Source of the DNA: a virus
Virus record (IMG/VR): IMGVR_UViG_3300034198_009894
Span: 62,001 to 126,000 of that record
DNA length: 64,000 nucleotides
Reading direction: 5' to 3' (one strand)
Under the pieces are notes generated by a model, which did not search any database, was not told where the DNA came from, and saw only the letters and a list, made by a program, of their open reading frames with translations. The translations under genes and the position numbers were made by a program. Of the stretch, positions 11,501 to 19,916 are shown piece after piece. How positions within the stretch are numbered: the stretch's first letter is position 1; the number at the start of each line of letters is the position of its first letter.

Positions 11501-14500
11501 AATCCGGCTGATATATCACCTATGTTTATTTTACTAATACCATTAAATGTTAATCTAGGTGATCCAGCAATTACTCCGTTGTTATTAAACAGTATTTCTC
11601 CGGGCTGTCCTGGTATAGGAATATCATCTAAGTCACTCCAAGAGGCGACTGCTCCGTCTGTGTGTAGAAATTTCCCATTCTTTCCTACTTGAGAAGGAAG
11701 CAACGCGTTGAGGGCACTAGCGGGATCGGAAGCTCCAGTTCCACCCTTGTTTATGGCTAATACCCCATCAAAATTAATAGTTACCGCTCCAGTGGCTGAT
11801 GTTACATTGATATTATTACCACCAATTAAAGAAGTTACTCCACTGTTAGTAATTGTGTTAGAAGTAATCGTAATTCCAGTTCCGCCAATTAAGGAACCTG
11901 GTCCGCCAAATTGAGTGAATACTATTGAACTAGTGCCAACATTAAGCGTTCCTGGAGTATTCATAATCCACTGAGTACCAGTCAATGTTCCTTCTCCAAC
12001 AAAGAAGGCATCTCCAGCCTGAATACTAGCGCTGGTATTAAAATCAAAGGTTCTTGTTAAGATATAGGGATTAGCAGTAGCGGTCACCTCATACATTCCA
12101 TTATGAGCAGTATTTGACTGATTTTTAACTAATACACGATCCCCAATAGCTAAAGTCACTCCGCCTATAATAGGAAGAGAGGTGGTTCCTACTAGGGTGG
12201 CGCCCTCTCCCTGAGTTCCATTTTGATAATTTGCTACTAGCGCTGTAGTAGTGGCGGTTCTGGCGGCAGTTTTAATAGTTAGCCCAGATGCTAAATTATC
12301 AACGTACTGCTTTGTGGCAGCGTGTAAAGACAGTGTAGGATCGGCATTAAGAAACAGCGCTCCAGTCATAGTGTCTCCGCTCTTAGACACTCCACCTAAA
12401 GCAGTTAGTGCTTCACTCGGCTCTGTACTACCAGTTCCCCCATTAGCTATCGCTAGTGTGCCACCCAGAACAAATTCGCCAGCTCCAGTTATAGTTTTTG
12501 ATGTAGCTTGAGGCAAACCTACTGTTAATCCAGTTGAGCCAGTATTAAATCCAACACTGGTAACTGTTCCTTGTAAACTGGCGGCAACCCTAATTACTCC
12601 ATTACCGTCTATTGTTATTGTATTGCCGTCTACTATAACTCCACCCAATCCTAGAGTTGACGCTGTTGGCAGAGAATAGGCGGGTGCGTTTACTACTCCA
12701 TAATCATCAATGATAAGACTCTCGCCGATTCGCACACCGCCAAGAGTATTAATAGTCGCAATTGGAAGTTCATAATTATACTGAGGAATATTTAGAGTTC
12801 CATCTACGATGCTAGCTGACCCATAAGACCCTTCTGTGGTTAGCGTTAACTTTCTCTGATACTGCGGAATATTTAGAGTGGTGCCGTTTAAGACGGCGGC
12901 ACCAGAGTCTCCTGCTGTAGTAAGCGAAATAGGAGATAGATAACTTATTACTGATTTTAATTGTCCATTTTCGTTAAGAGCTATGGTAGTACCGTCAAAT
13001 TTAACTAATCCAAGTTCAGTGTCTGACGCAACTTTTACGCTGATTTCTCCGTTAGAAACATCTATATTTTCTCCTACACTTACTACGCCAAGAATAGTGT
13101 TGGTGGCTTTATTAACACTAATGACTCCAGTATTGCTATCTAATGTTACATTATCCCCGACTCTGACGCCACCTAGCGTGCCACTGCTCGTGCCGGCAAC
13201 CGGCAAATTATAAGGTGGCGGAATCTCGGCCCACACTAATGTTTGCCCATTTGTTTTTAGATATAGGTCTTCATTTCCGTCTTGATTCGGAAGCAACTCG
13301 TTTACATCAGCTCTAATAGTACCATCGTTAGATATTTTTATTGTGGAATCATCTACTTTAATTAATCCTAGAACTTCGTCAGTTGCTGGAGGAATAGTAG
13401 ATTCTACCCAACTAACGGAGACTCCGTTAGTCATTAGAAATTTATTTTCGTTGTTAGTCTGATCCGGAAACGGAGTATCCCATCTTGTATAGAACCCGTT
13501 AGTAGTTAAAAACTTGTTAGTATTCCCGGCTTGCGGTGGTAAAATCTGTTCTGGTGTAGGATATGTCCAACTAAAATTGCCGGCGGTATCAACGTATAAA
13601 AACTTAGTTTTGTCTTCGTATTCAATCGGTAATAAATCGTATATACTAGTACTTAGTGTTCTATTATTTAGTTTAATAGATGTGCCATCAACTCCAGTGA
13701 TGATAGAAAATAATTCTCCACTTTGTGAATTAATCTCTAGACCTGAATTATTTTGTATTTTTACCGCACCCAGTACAGTGTCCGAAGCGATAGGAAGTGC
13801 GCTCCATTGTGGAGATAACTGTGCTCCACGAGACATTAAAAAGTTTCCGCTAGCACCAGAACTCAACCCATCATTTCCAATACTCCAAGATCCGGTACCA
13901 GTAATTCTAAAAACTTCGTCCTGTATTTTACCTATCTTAAATATTATGTTTCCCGGAGCTCCTTCTCCAAATCCTCCACCGCCCATAATAACTACATTTC
14001 CAGCTTGAGGGACAAAACTTGAATCAGTATTAGGAAAAGAATCTCCTCCTTTAATTACTACGGTGCTTCCAGAATACGTCATATCAAACGCTTGTTCTCC
14101 GGAAATTTTAAATGTATCGGACTTGCCGTCTCCAACTGTTAATACGTCCAGTGTGTTATAAGATATCTTATTAGTGGCAGCTAGAATATTTTCGTAATTA
14201 AATTGTAGTTGCCCGGTTATTCCTGCTGGCTGTATTTTACTATAATCTAGTAAGTCCCATAATAAATTGGTTCCGTCCGTAGATAAAAAATATCCTGCTC
14301 CAGTTAAAGGAAATTCAGGTAAACTTGTTCCGCCTCCGGTATTGGTAGTCCAAGATACGTTCGTTCCATCAGTGACTAGTATTTTGTTTTCATTTCCAGA
14401 TTGATCTGGCAGCAAAGCATTAATAGCAGTTTCTCTGGTTGTCTTTCCAGTACCACCTTGTGCTATAGGTACAACACCATTGGTTTCTATTGATCCGTTA

Positions 14501-14520
14501 CCAGAAAATATTATAGACAT
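8593..14520 (-). CDS. Giant GGTG-repeat tail fibre protein, 1,975 aa
   Basis: The protein is a chain of phage fibre modules. About ten GGTG linker units (for example IAQGGTGKTT and VEHGGTGATD) are typically followed by ALLPSQxGNxxKFLxTDGT and a Trp. Several LGGVxxGxxxxI...GxISV units lie in the N-terminal half. One 'KQYVDNLASGL ... GDRVLVKNQ ... GTQWIM' domain sits near residues 720-880, and it also occurs in two other fibres of this window. Gly/Ser-rich segments of the GNIILRGG type follow. The C-terminal 150 residues end in a beta-sandwich tip (AGDAFSFYND, then a final LTGSIT) common at phage fibre ends. It lacks the IKLKRS-type anchor at its N-terminus. The start is supported by GGAG 7 nt before the ATG and a late promoter 25 nt upstream. 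A structural, host-contact role is inferred. Confidence 0.85.
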   Translation of the reverse strand: MSIIFSGNGSIETNGVVPIAQGGTGKTTRETAINALLPDQSGNENKILVTDGTNVSWTTNTGGGTSLPEFPLTGAGYFLSTDGTNLLWDLLDYSKIQPAGITGQLQFNYENILAATNKISYNTLDVLTVGDGKSDTFKISGEQAFDMTYSGSTVVIKGGDSFPNTDSSFVPQAGNVVIMGGGGFGEGAPGNIIFKIGKIQDEVFRITGTGSWSIGNDGLSSGASGNFLMSRGAQLSPQWSALPIASDTVLGAVKIQNNSGLEINSQSGELFSIITGVDGTSIKLNNRTLSTSIYDLLPIEYEDKTKFLYVDTAGNFSWTYPTPEQILPPQAGNTNKFLTTNGFYTRWDTPFPDQTNNENKFLMTNGVSVSWVESTIPPATDEVLGLIKVDDSTIKISNDGTIRADVNELLPNQDGNEDLYLKTNGQTLVWAEIPPPYNLPVAGTSSGTLGGVRVGDNVTLDSNTGVISVNKATNTILGVVSVGENIDVSNGEISVKVASDTELGLVKFDGTTIALNENGQLKSVISYLSPISLTTAGDSGAAVLNGTTLNIPQYQRKLTLTTEGSYGSASIVDGTLNIPQYNYELPIATINTLGGVRIGESLIIDDYGVVNAPAYSLPTASTLGLGGVIVDGNTITIDGNGVIRVAASLQGTVTSVGFNTGSTGLTVGLPQATSKTITGAGEFVLGGTLAIANGGTGSTEPSEALTALGGVSKSGDTMTGALFLNADPTLSLHAATKQYVDNLASGLTIKTAARTATTTALVANYQNGTQGEGATLVGTTSLPIIGGVTLAIGDRVLVKNQSNTAHNGMYEVTATANPYILTRTFDFNTSASIQAGDAFFVGEGTLTGTQWIMNTPGTLNVGTSSIVFTQFGGPGSLIGGTGITITSNTITNSGVTSLIGGNNINVTSATGAVTINFDGVLAINKGGTGASDPASALNALLPSQVGKNGKFLHTDGAVASWSDLDDIPIPGQPGEILFNNNGVIAGSPRLTFNGISKINIGDISAGLSSDIFELSTPQGVANGGSSKAPLSIMLRPGVQPINNGQPGNILLRGGAATGAGVPGGAVYIDGGSASESIGGSVIIRTTGGAGTALVNRLAILDRGAWSVDGQTGVSGQVLVSQGNNSSPIWSAMPASAENIIGTTLPETLTTSSLTTVGTLTSLNVDGYVGIGTTTPQAPLVVADVISGNELQFIPESDSSSIAAINGNDGSFSSITLVGSSVSFKTASDNTITNRLTISNNGAWQLGDVNPSSGTSGQVLTSKGPNLPPIWQNVPTASISGGNTGLSTSVINDVVTLGGVLKVEHGGTGATDAQNARTNLGAAKSGTNGDITSMTALTQISLPNSTNDGQSILIKAGDGSASYSGYAGGSITLQSGLDGSGTNGTGQNIILQVSSSAPSTGSNFIVRHNANTERFRINKSGAWGLSGTNYGTSGQVLTSAGGSSAPLWKTITSSDVLPTQTDNDGKFLTTNGTTVSWGTPAINSSFIDGTIEISKGGTGQATEQAAINALTQNSSTLANTVLRSNGSNVTLSKIQLNTDVSNILSLANGGTGANDQAGAARAILPPQANKENRFLTTDGTNASWGTAVSKITLKTGTTGLTVGNASSVDLVNNSDVTIAGVLNVPHGGTGANSLSGYIKGNGSNAMTAVASIPLTDTTGTLPITRGGTDATTQAAAARNILPPQSAANGLFLTSDGTNASWGTPALSASGLVGTVSIEKGGTNATTQAAAARNILPSQSGKENNYLTSNGTDAVWSALSVAASNISGTITATKGGTGHGTYATGDLLIGGASNTLTKLGIGSTDQVLTVISGAPAWGPASTTTPGGPTLVTNVGVVQVRSNASTFTGSNDLTIDLSTGSTAGVVSFGKIPRIGSGASALEIGYLGLPRVTTFDANAKGKRIAVTAGVTIPSNTYAAGDAFSFYNDSAVAITFTQGSGMTLRKDGTANTGNFTLAARGTAFLWFNSATEAILTGSIT

Positions 14521-14544
14521 TCAAAAACTCCAAAGTAATACTAG

Positions 14545-14551
14545 TATTTAT
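14545..14551 (-). promoter_or_regulatory. Late promoter-like ATAAATACTAG
   Basis: The ATAAATACTAG motif lies 25 nt before the ATG of 8593..14520. A GGAG site lies in between. Confidence 0.6.
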
Positions 14552-14581
14552 GCTAGATACATAAACAATTAAGTATCTAGC
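14552..14581. terminator. Nine-base-pair hairpin at fibre gene end
   Basis: GCTAGATAC pairs with GTATCTAGC around a 12-nt loop, next to the late promoter at 14545. There is no T run, so it could be a processing or stabilising stem rather than a terminator. Confidence 0.5.
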
Positions 14582-14585
14582 AATA

Positions 14586-17500
14586 CTATGTTGGAGTAAA
14601 GTTAGCTGTGTACTTTGCGTAGCTATTAATTTGTAAATTGTCTAAATATCCACTGTACAAGTATGCCGAGCTATAGTAACCACCTATTGCTATGTTGGTA
14701 GCAGTTATACTTCCACTAGCGACTCTACTATCAACTGATGTTCCATTGATGTACAGCGTGGCAGTACCGGAAACACGAGCAATCGCTACGTGAGTCCAAG
14801 TATTGGTTGTTACTACTGCTGAATTGGACCCAACGTTCACTCCCGCTACAATTACAATTAATCCCCCGGTTAGTGCCCCGAAAGCACGATTAGAACCTTG
14901 AAGTATTGTTACTCCAGTTGTGTATCCAGTAGACAGTCCACCAGCGGTTGTAGAAGTTTGTAGCTGCCCGCGCTGCGACGCTCCGCTTACATCAGCGCTG
15001 TAAATCCAGAACTCAACAGTAAAGTCACCAGTACCCCAAGCAAGATTTGGATTCACTGCTGTTAAGTAGTCTCCAGTGCCATCAAAGTACATAGAAGAGT
15101 TACCATTCTTTTTCTGTACGGTACTTAATGCTGAGTCACCGATAGTTTCAAAAATATTATCACCGATACCATCATATATACCAGCATTTCTAAAGTTCAG
15201 CGTTAATGCTGAGCTTGCCAGTGTAGTAGTTGGCGTGGTTGGAGGAGCGAAGCTGTTACTGTACAATCCAGCGCCGCGAAGAATGCGAAGATTTGAGATA
15301 TATCCATTAAGTGGATTAACTCCTCCGGGTCCTGCTCCGACAAGCATCGGATACAGCACACTTCTGTACATTCCAGCAGTGCTACTTGCGATAGTGGTGG
15401 TAAGAACTCCGTTAGAGAACAATCTCAAACTACCAGCTCTTCTGGATATAGCAATATGATACCAAACGTTTGGTTTTACGTTGGAAGCTATGATAGCGGC
15501 ATTGGCAATATCCCACGCAGCATTGGCAGAAGATGCGTAAAGTACTAATCTGCTGTTAGTATTATCAAAATATACAACAAAAGCACCATATGTTATAGTT
15601 CCCCATCCAGAAGAAAGAACTGCCATGACAGAAGCAATAGAGGTTGGTCTCCACCAGAAATCAATAGTAAAGTCTTCGTTTGCTACTGGTATAAAAGCAT
15701 CGTTAGCCGGAACACTCAAGAAGTCACCAGTTCCATCAAAATAAGCAGTTCCACCCAACAATGCTCCAGCAGTTGTTGTATTGGTAACACTTACTGTATT
15801 ACTGAATGGAGTAAATGGATCAACTCTAGTGTCGCCGAATCTAGTAATATTCAGAGAATTACCACTAATATCATCCATAGTATTACTTTGGGCTACTAAT
15901 AATCCAGTATTAGGTGTAGTTATTAATGGAGCGGTGCTGGGAGTAAAAGCGCTGTTATATAGTGACACACCCTTTAGTATTCTAGCATTTGATATCCATC
16001 CTTTGTACAACACAGTTGATGTAGCGGGAACTGCTCCCGCGCTTGTGAAATATGTGCCAAATGTAGTGTTTATTGACAAATAAGCCTTGGTAGTTGAAGA
16101 GGTTGCTGTAGCCACAGATACACCGTTTAACCACATTGTTAGCGCACTACCATTTCTAGTTACAGCAACATGATTCCAAGTGCCCATGTTCACGGCACTT
16201 GATGATGTTAATGTCGCAGTAAGACCGGGCGTTGCTCCTGCATGGAAAAATGTTACTGTATTGTTAGATTCTAATCTTAGAATCCAACCTTCGCTGCCAC
16301 TGGCCTGATTCCATTGAGCCATTAATGGTCTTATGCCAGAGGCAACTTCACTGTTAAACCAGCATTCTACAGTAAAGTTTCCACTCAATATATTAATAGC
16401 ACTACTATGATTAACTGCTACATAGTCTCCGGTGCCATCAAAGTACCAAGAATATAACCCATCAAATGGATCAAAGGAGTTGTTTATTGCTGGAGAACCA
16501 GATGTAGTTATAGCATATGCGTTACTACTATTGTCAATAAATCTGTTTGATTGACATGTCAACAATGTTGTTCCTGAGATGGCAGTCAATGGTGATGTTG
16601 GCGGTGTAAAACTTGATCTATATACAGCGGTTCCTGTTACTATTCGTAAATTTGAAATATAACCATTAAAGTAACTTTGAAATCCGGTATACTGGGAAGA
16701 ACCTATATTTGTTGTTCTTGCTGTTACGGTCTTAGTTATTGAAGTGACTGCTCCAGGAATACCATTGGTGTATATTATTACATTACCCGAATTACGAACC
16801 ACCGCAACGTGAGTCCATGAATTTAGATTAACTGTACTTAACGTATTTGCGAATGCCTGACTTGCGGTGTCACGTATTTGTACTTCTATTGTTCTATCAG
16901 TTTGTAAAGACACTGCCCAGTAATTATTGTCAGTATTGCCGGTGGCAGTAGATGCTATCATTTGAGTCGCCGCTACTGTTGTAGGATAAATCCAGCATTC
17001 AATAGTAAAATCACCAGTTCCAAATGTTGAGGCACCTGAAGGAGCAACCAAGTAAGCATTACTACTTAAAAACACACTATAATTACTAGCGTATGGACTT
17101 AATGGTAGTCCATTGTTGTTAGTGTGTATTGACGCATTGCTATTAGTCACAACTAAATTATTGCTACTGCTATCATTGAAATTATTTTCTCCTAAAATTA
17201 ATAAACCAGTGTTAGAAATGTTAGTTAAATCAGTAGTTGGTGGTGTAAAATTGCTTGTGTATACAGCAGTACCTTTTACCACACGCACATTTAAAATATG
17301 CCCAATGAAAGGATAAAGTGAACCAGAATCTCTACCAACTCTGAAAATACTTGATGGGTAATTTGCAGATGATGTTAATGTACTTCCAACTTGAGTTCCA
17401 TTTACGAAAAATCTAATACTAGTTCCTGAACGAGTGACCGCCAAATGGTACCATTGATTGATGGTAATAGTGTTTGAATTTATAAAATTGCCAGCAGTGC

Positions 17501-19862
17501 CCGTATACCAAAATTGAAAATTAGTTCCATATTGATACAATCTAAACGGTTGTTCAGCAGCATAATTATCTATACCAAATATCATTCTGTAAGATACAGT
17601 AGCACTTGTTGGATATGCCCAGCACTCGTATGTAAAATCACCTGTTAATGGGGCTAGAGAATCAGATGCTGGTACAGATAAAAACGAATTAGTGCCATTA
17701 AAACTCATGCTACCAGTCGTTAAGAACGGGCCAAACATGGTTGTCTTGGCATCTGCGGATACAGTTATTGAAGCATTATTAATACTATTGTCAATAAATC
17801 TAGAACTCTGACATGTCAATAAAGATGTTCCTGATATTGCGGTTAACGCGGATGTTGGAGGTGTGAAATTACTGGTGTACACTGCTGTACCTTTTACCAC
17901 GCGAAGATTAGAAATATAACCATTAGTATAGGCACTAGTTGAGAAGTTTTGCCCGCCAATATACACGGTTGCTGATGGATTTAAAGCTACAGTAAGTACG
18001 GCACTGTAACCTTGAACACCATTTACAAATATTTTCAGCGTACCAGAGATTCTAACAACTGCAATATGATTCCACTGATTATTCGTAATTGCAATTGACG
18101 ATGCGTAAATTGTTCCATCGTAAAAATAAGGAAAGTTGCTCGCGTCAACATAAAATGCATAAGGGGATGCTGAAGCAGCCCCTCTTGCATCTATTATAGG
18201 ATTATTTCCGGCTGCTGGTTTATTTATCCAGCATTCAATAGTGAAATCTCCAGTACCAAACTGAAATGCAGCATTTGTCGGCGTTGTTAAATAATCCCCA
18301 TTACCGTCAAAGTATCCGCTCCAACTTTGTGTTACTGGTGTGATAGTTGTGGTTGTAGAAGTTAAACTGAAGGGACTATTTGCGGTGACTCTAGCATCAC
18401 CAACTGTAGTTATTGTAAATGCGTTTGTACTGCTATCTGTCATCGCTGCGCCCTGACAGGTCAACAAACTAGTGTTTGAAATAGCAGTTAATTCAGATGT
18501 TGATGGCGTAAATGCTGAAGTATAAACGGCAGTTCCTTTTACTAAACGGAGATTACTGATATATCCAGTATATGTCGCACCCCCATCATCAGCACCTATT
18601 CTAACCGCCGCTTGAGCAAAACTATAACTATTAGTTGCGGTGGCTACTTGTACTCCATTATAAAATAATCTCAGTGAATTTCCACTTCTTACTGCTGCTA
18701 TATGAGTCCAAACATTTAACGTAGGCAACACATTGTATGCGATTTGATTATCAACTCCATAAGCACGAATAACAAAGTCCGAATTTACTTTACCAACAAA
18801 TAATCCTCCAGTGGCAGTGGTGGCATATACCGCGTGTACATTGTTACTCCAACTTGTTGGATATATCCAAGCCTCCCATGTGAAGTCGCCGGTTCCCATA
18901 GAAAATGCCGCATTACTTGACAAAGATAGATAATCTCCGTTGCCGTCAAAGAACACACTACGTGCTGGTAATTTAGTTATTTCAGTTGTTGTCGGAACGT
19001 CAAATGGTCCATAATGTCTAGATTGAGCGTCACCGTTAATTGTTAGCGCGAAACTATTAGGACTGTTATCTACGAGATATGTATTCTGACAAGTCAATAA
19101 TGACGTTCCTGATATTGCGGTTAGTACGGATGTAGATGGAGTGAAGTTACTGGTGTATAATGCGGTACCTTTTACCATTCTTAGATTAGAAAGATACGCA
19201 TTTAATTTAGAATATGTGGCCGTTTGATTGGCTCCAGACGAAAAGTTACCAATACATGTTTGAATATTAGCACCTGCCCAGGGAGCATTTGCTGAAGAGG
19301 CTACCGCATTTCCGTTTAAGTATAAAGTAACAGTAGTAGTTGCTGAATTATAAACTACTGCCAAATGAGACCACGTGTTTAACTGTAAAAGCGCAGAGCT
19401 TGTAAGTACTATCGCATTTGCTCTGTTTGAAGTAGTAAAGTAAACAAAATTTGGAGCCCCAGTTGAAGAAATTCTAAGCGCAAAGTTCTGGGAATTACTT
19501 CCACCATCGTCTTGAACTAAAATATAGTTATAACTGTTGACATCAAATGATACTGGATTTATCCAAGTTTCTATGGTAAAACTTCCACCAAATACATTTA
19601 ATACTGTATTGGCAGGGATTGTTAAATAATCACCAGTACCGTCAAAAAACCAACTACAATTAGTTGAATAGGGATTCAATGTTCCTTGTGTGACGTTTCC
19701 ATTAGCAGTTATAGGGCCAAAGTAGTTGTTAGACTCATCAAGAAATACGTTGTTTTTTTCTCGGTTATATCCTTCGCCGGATAATTTCATTATGAGATAC
19801 TTTGACAATGTACTAATTGCCGCTGATACCTTTGACGCTGACATGCTAAAAAATCCGAACAT
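14586..19862 (-). CDS. Giant eight-LamG adhesin, 1,758 aa
   Basis: Almost the whole protein is a string of eight LamG/concanavalin A-like domains spaced about 205-220 residues apart. Core strands run from GGSFTIETWINP through several GTGDFTIECW copies to GTGDFTVEFWIYS near the C-terminus. Between them the linker GYISNLRxVKGTAxYTSNFTP recurs. The last domain ends at YTANFTPT, so the gene stops exactly at a domain boundary. The N-terminal 60 residues are not LamG. A ribosome site AGGATAGGA lies before the ATG, and ATAAATA lies about 22 nt upstream. The last LamG unit is very close in DNA sequence to a unit of the leftmost gene, which suggests recent exchange. The likely role is as a glycan-binding virion fibre, by inference. 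Confidence 0.85.
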   Translation of the reverse strand: MFGFFSMSASKVSAAISTLSKYLIMKLSGEGYNREKNNVFLDESNNYFGPITANGNVTQGTLNPYSTNCSWFFDGTGDYLTIPANTVLNVFGGSFTIETWINPVSFDVNSYNYILVQDDGGSNSQNFALRISSTGAPNFVYFTTSNRANAIVLTSSALLQLNTWSHLAVVYNSATTTVTLYLNGNAVASSANAPWAGANIQTCIGNFSSGANQTATYSKLNAYLSNLRMVKGTALYTSNFTPSTSVLTAISGTSLLTCQNTYLVDNSPNSFALTINGDAQSRHYGPFDVPTTTEITKLPARSVFFDGNGDYLSLSSNAAFSMGTGDFTWEAWIYPTSWSNNVHAVYATTATGGLFVGKVNSDFVIRAYGVDNQIAYNVLPTLNVWTHIAAVRSGNSLRLFYNGVQVATATNSYSFAQAAVRIGADDGGATYTGYISNLRLVKGTAVYTSAFTPSTSELTAISNTSLLTCQGAAMTDSSTNAFTITTVGDARVTANSPFSLTSTTTTITPVTQSWSGYFDGNGDYLTTPTNAAFQFGTGDFTIECWINKPAAGNNPIIDARGAASASPYAFYVDASNFPYFYDGTIYASSIAITNNQWNHIAVVRISGTLKIFVNGVQGYSAVLTVALNPSATVYIGGQNFSTSAYTNGYISNLRVVKGTAVYTSNFTPPTSALTAISGTSLLTCQSSRFIDNSINNASITVSADAKTTMFGPFLTTGSMSFNGTNSFLSVPASDSLAPLTGDFTYECWAYPTSATVSYRMIFGIDNYAAEQPFRLYQYGTNFQFWYTGTAGNFINSNTITINQWYHLAVTRSGTSIRFFVNGTQVGSTLTSSANYPSSIFRVGRDSGSLYPFIGHILNVRVVKGTAVYTSNFTPPTTDLTNISNTGLLILGENNFNDSSSNNLVVTNSNASIHTNNNGLPLSPYASNYSVFLSSNAYLVAPSGASTFGTGDFTIECWIYPTTVAATQMIASTATGNTDNNYWAVSLQTDRTIEVQIRDTASQAFANTLSTVNLNSWTHVAVVRNSGNVIIYTNGIPGAVTSITKTVTARTTNIGSSQYTGFQSYFNGYISNLRIVTGTAVYRSSFTPPTSPLTAISGTTLLTCQSNRFIDNSSNAYAITTSGSPAINNSFDPFDGLYSWYFDGTGDYVAVNHSSAINILSGNFTVECWFNSEVASGIRPLMAQWNQASGSEGWILRLESNNTVTFFHAGATPGLTATLTSSSAVNMGTWNHVAVTRNGSALTMWLNGVSVATATSSTTKAYLSINTTFGTYFTSAGAVPATSTVLYKGWISNARILKGVSLYNSAFTPSTAPLITTPNTGLLVAQSNTMDDISGNSLNITRFGDTRVDPFTPFSNTVSVTNTTTAGALLGGTAYFDGTGDFLSVPANDAFIPVANEDFTIDFWWRPTSIASVMAVLSSGWGTITYGAFVVYFDNTNSRLVLYASSANAAWDIANAAIIASNVKPNVWYHIAISRRAGSLRLFSNGVLTTTIASSTAGMYRSVLYPMLVGAGPGGVNPLNGYISNLRILRGAGLYSNSFAPPTTPTTTLASSALTLNFRNAGIYDGIGDNIFETIGDSALSTVQKKNGNSSMYFDGTGDYLTAVNPNLAWGTGDFTVEFWIYSADVSGASQRGQLQTSTTAGGLSTGYTTGVTILQGSNRAFGALTGGLIVIVAGVNVGSNSAVVTTNTWTHVAIARVSGTATLYINGTSVDSRVASGSITATNIAIGGYYSSAYLYSGYLDNLQINSYAKYTANFTPT

Positions 19863-19883
19863 AATAATTCCTATCCTTTGTAA

Positions 19884-19890
19884 TATTTAT
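19884..19890 (-). promoter_or_regulatory. Late promoter-like ATAAATA
   Basis: The motif lies 21 nt before the ATG of 14586..19862, just after a small hairpin. An AGGATAGGA ribosome site follows. Confidence 0.6.
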
Positions 19891-19909
19891 CAGGGCTTAT
19901 TCAGCCCCG
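19891..19909. terminator. Short GC hairpin after 19917..22601
   Basis: GGGCT pairs with AGCCC directly after the stop codon. There is no T run on the minus strand, so termination is uncertain. Confidence 0.4.
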
Positions 19910-19916
19910 ATATGTA

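Noticed and set aside
9509-14008. Long plus-strand open frames opposite the fibre genes
   Set aside because: They are shadows of repetitive minus-strand coding sequence, low in complexity, lacking ribosome sites and recognisable domains.
14586-19862. Eukaryotic laminin or contaminating sequence because of LamG repeats
   Set aside because: Tight prokaryotic gene packing, ribosome sites, late promoters and neighbouring phage genes show that it is phage DNA; LamG folds also occur in bacteria and phages.
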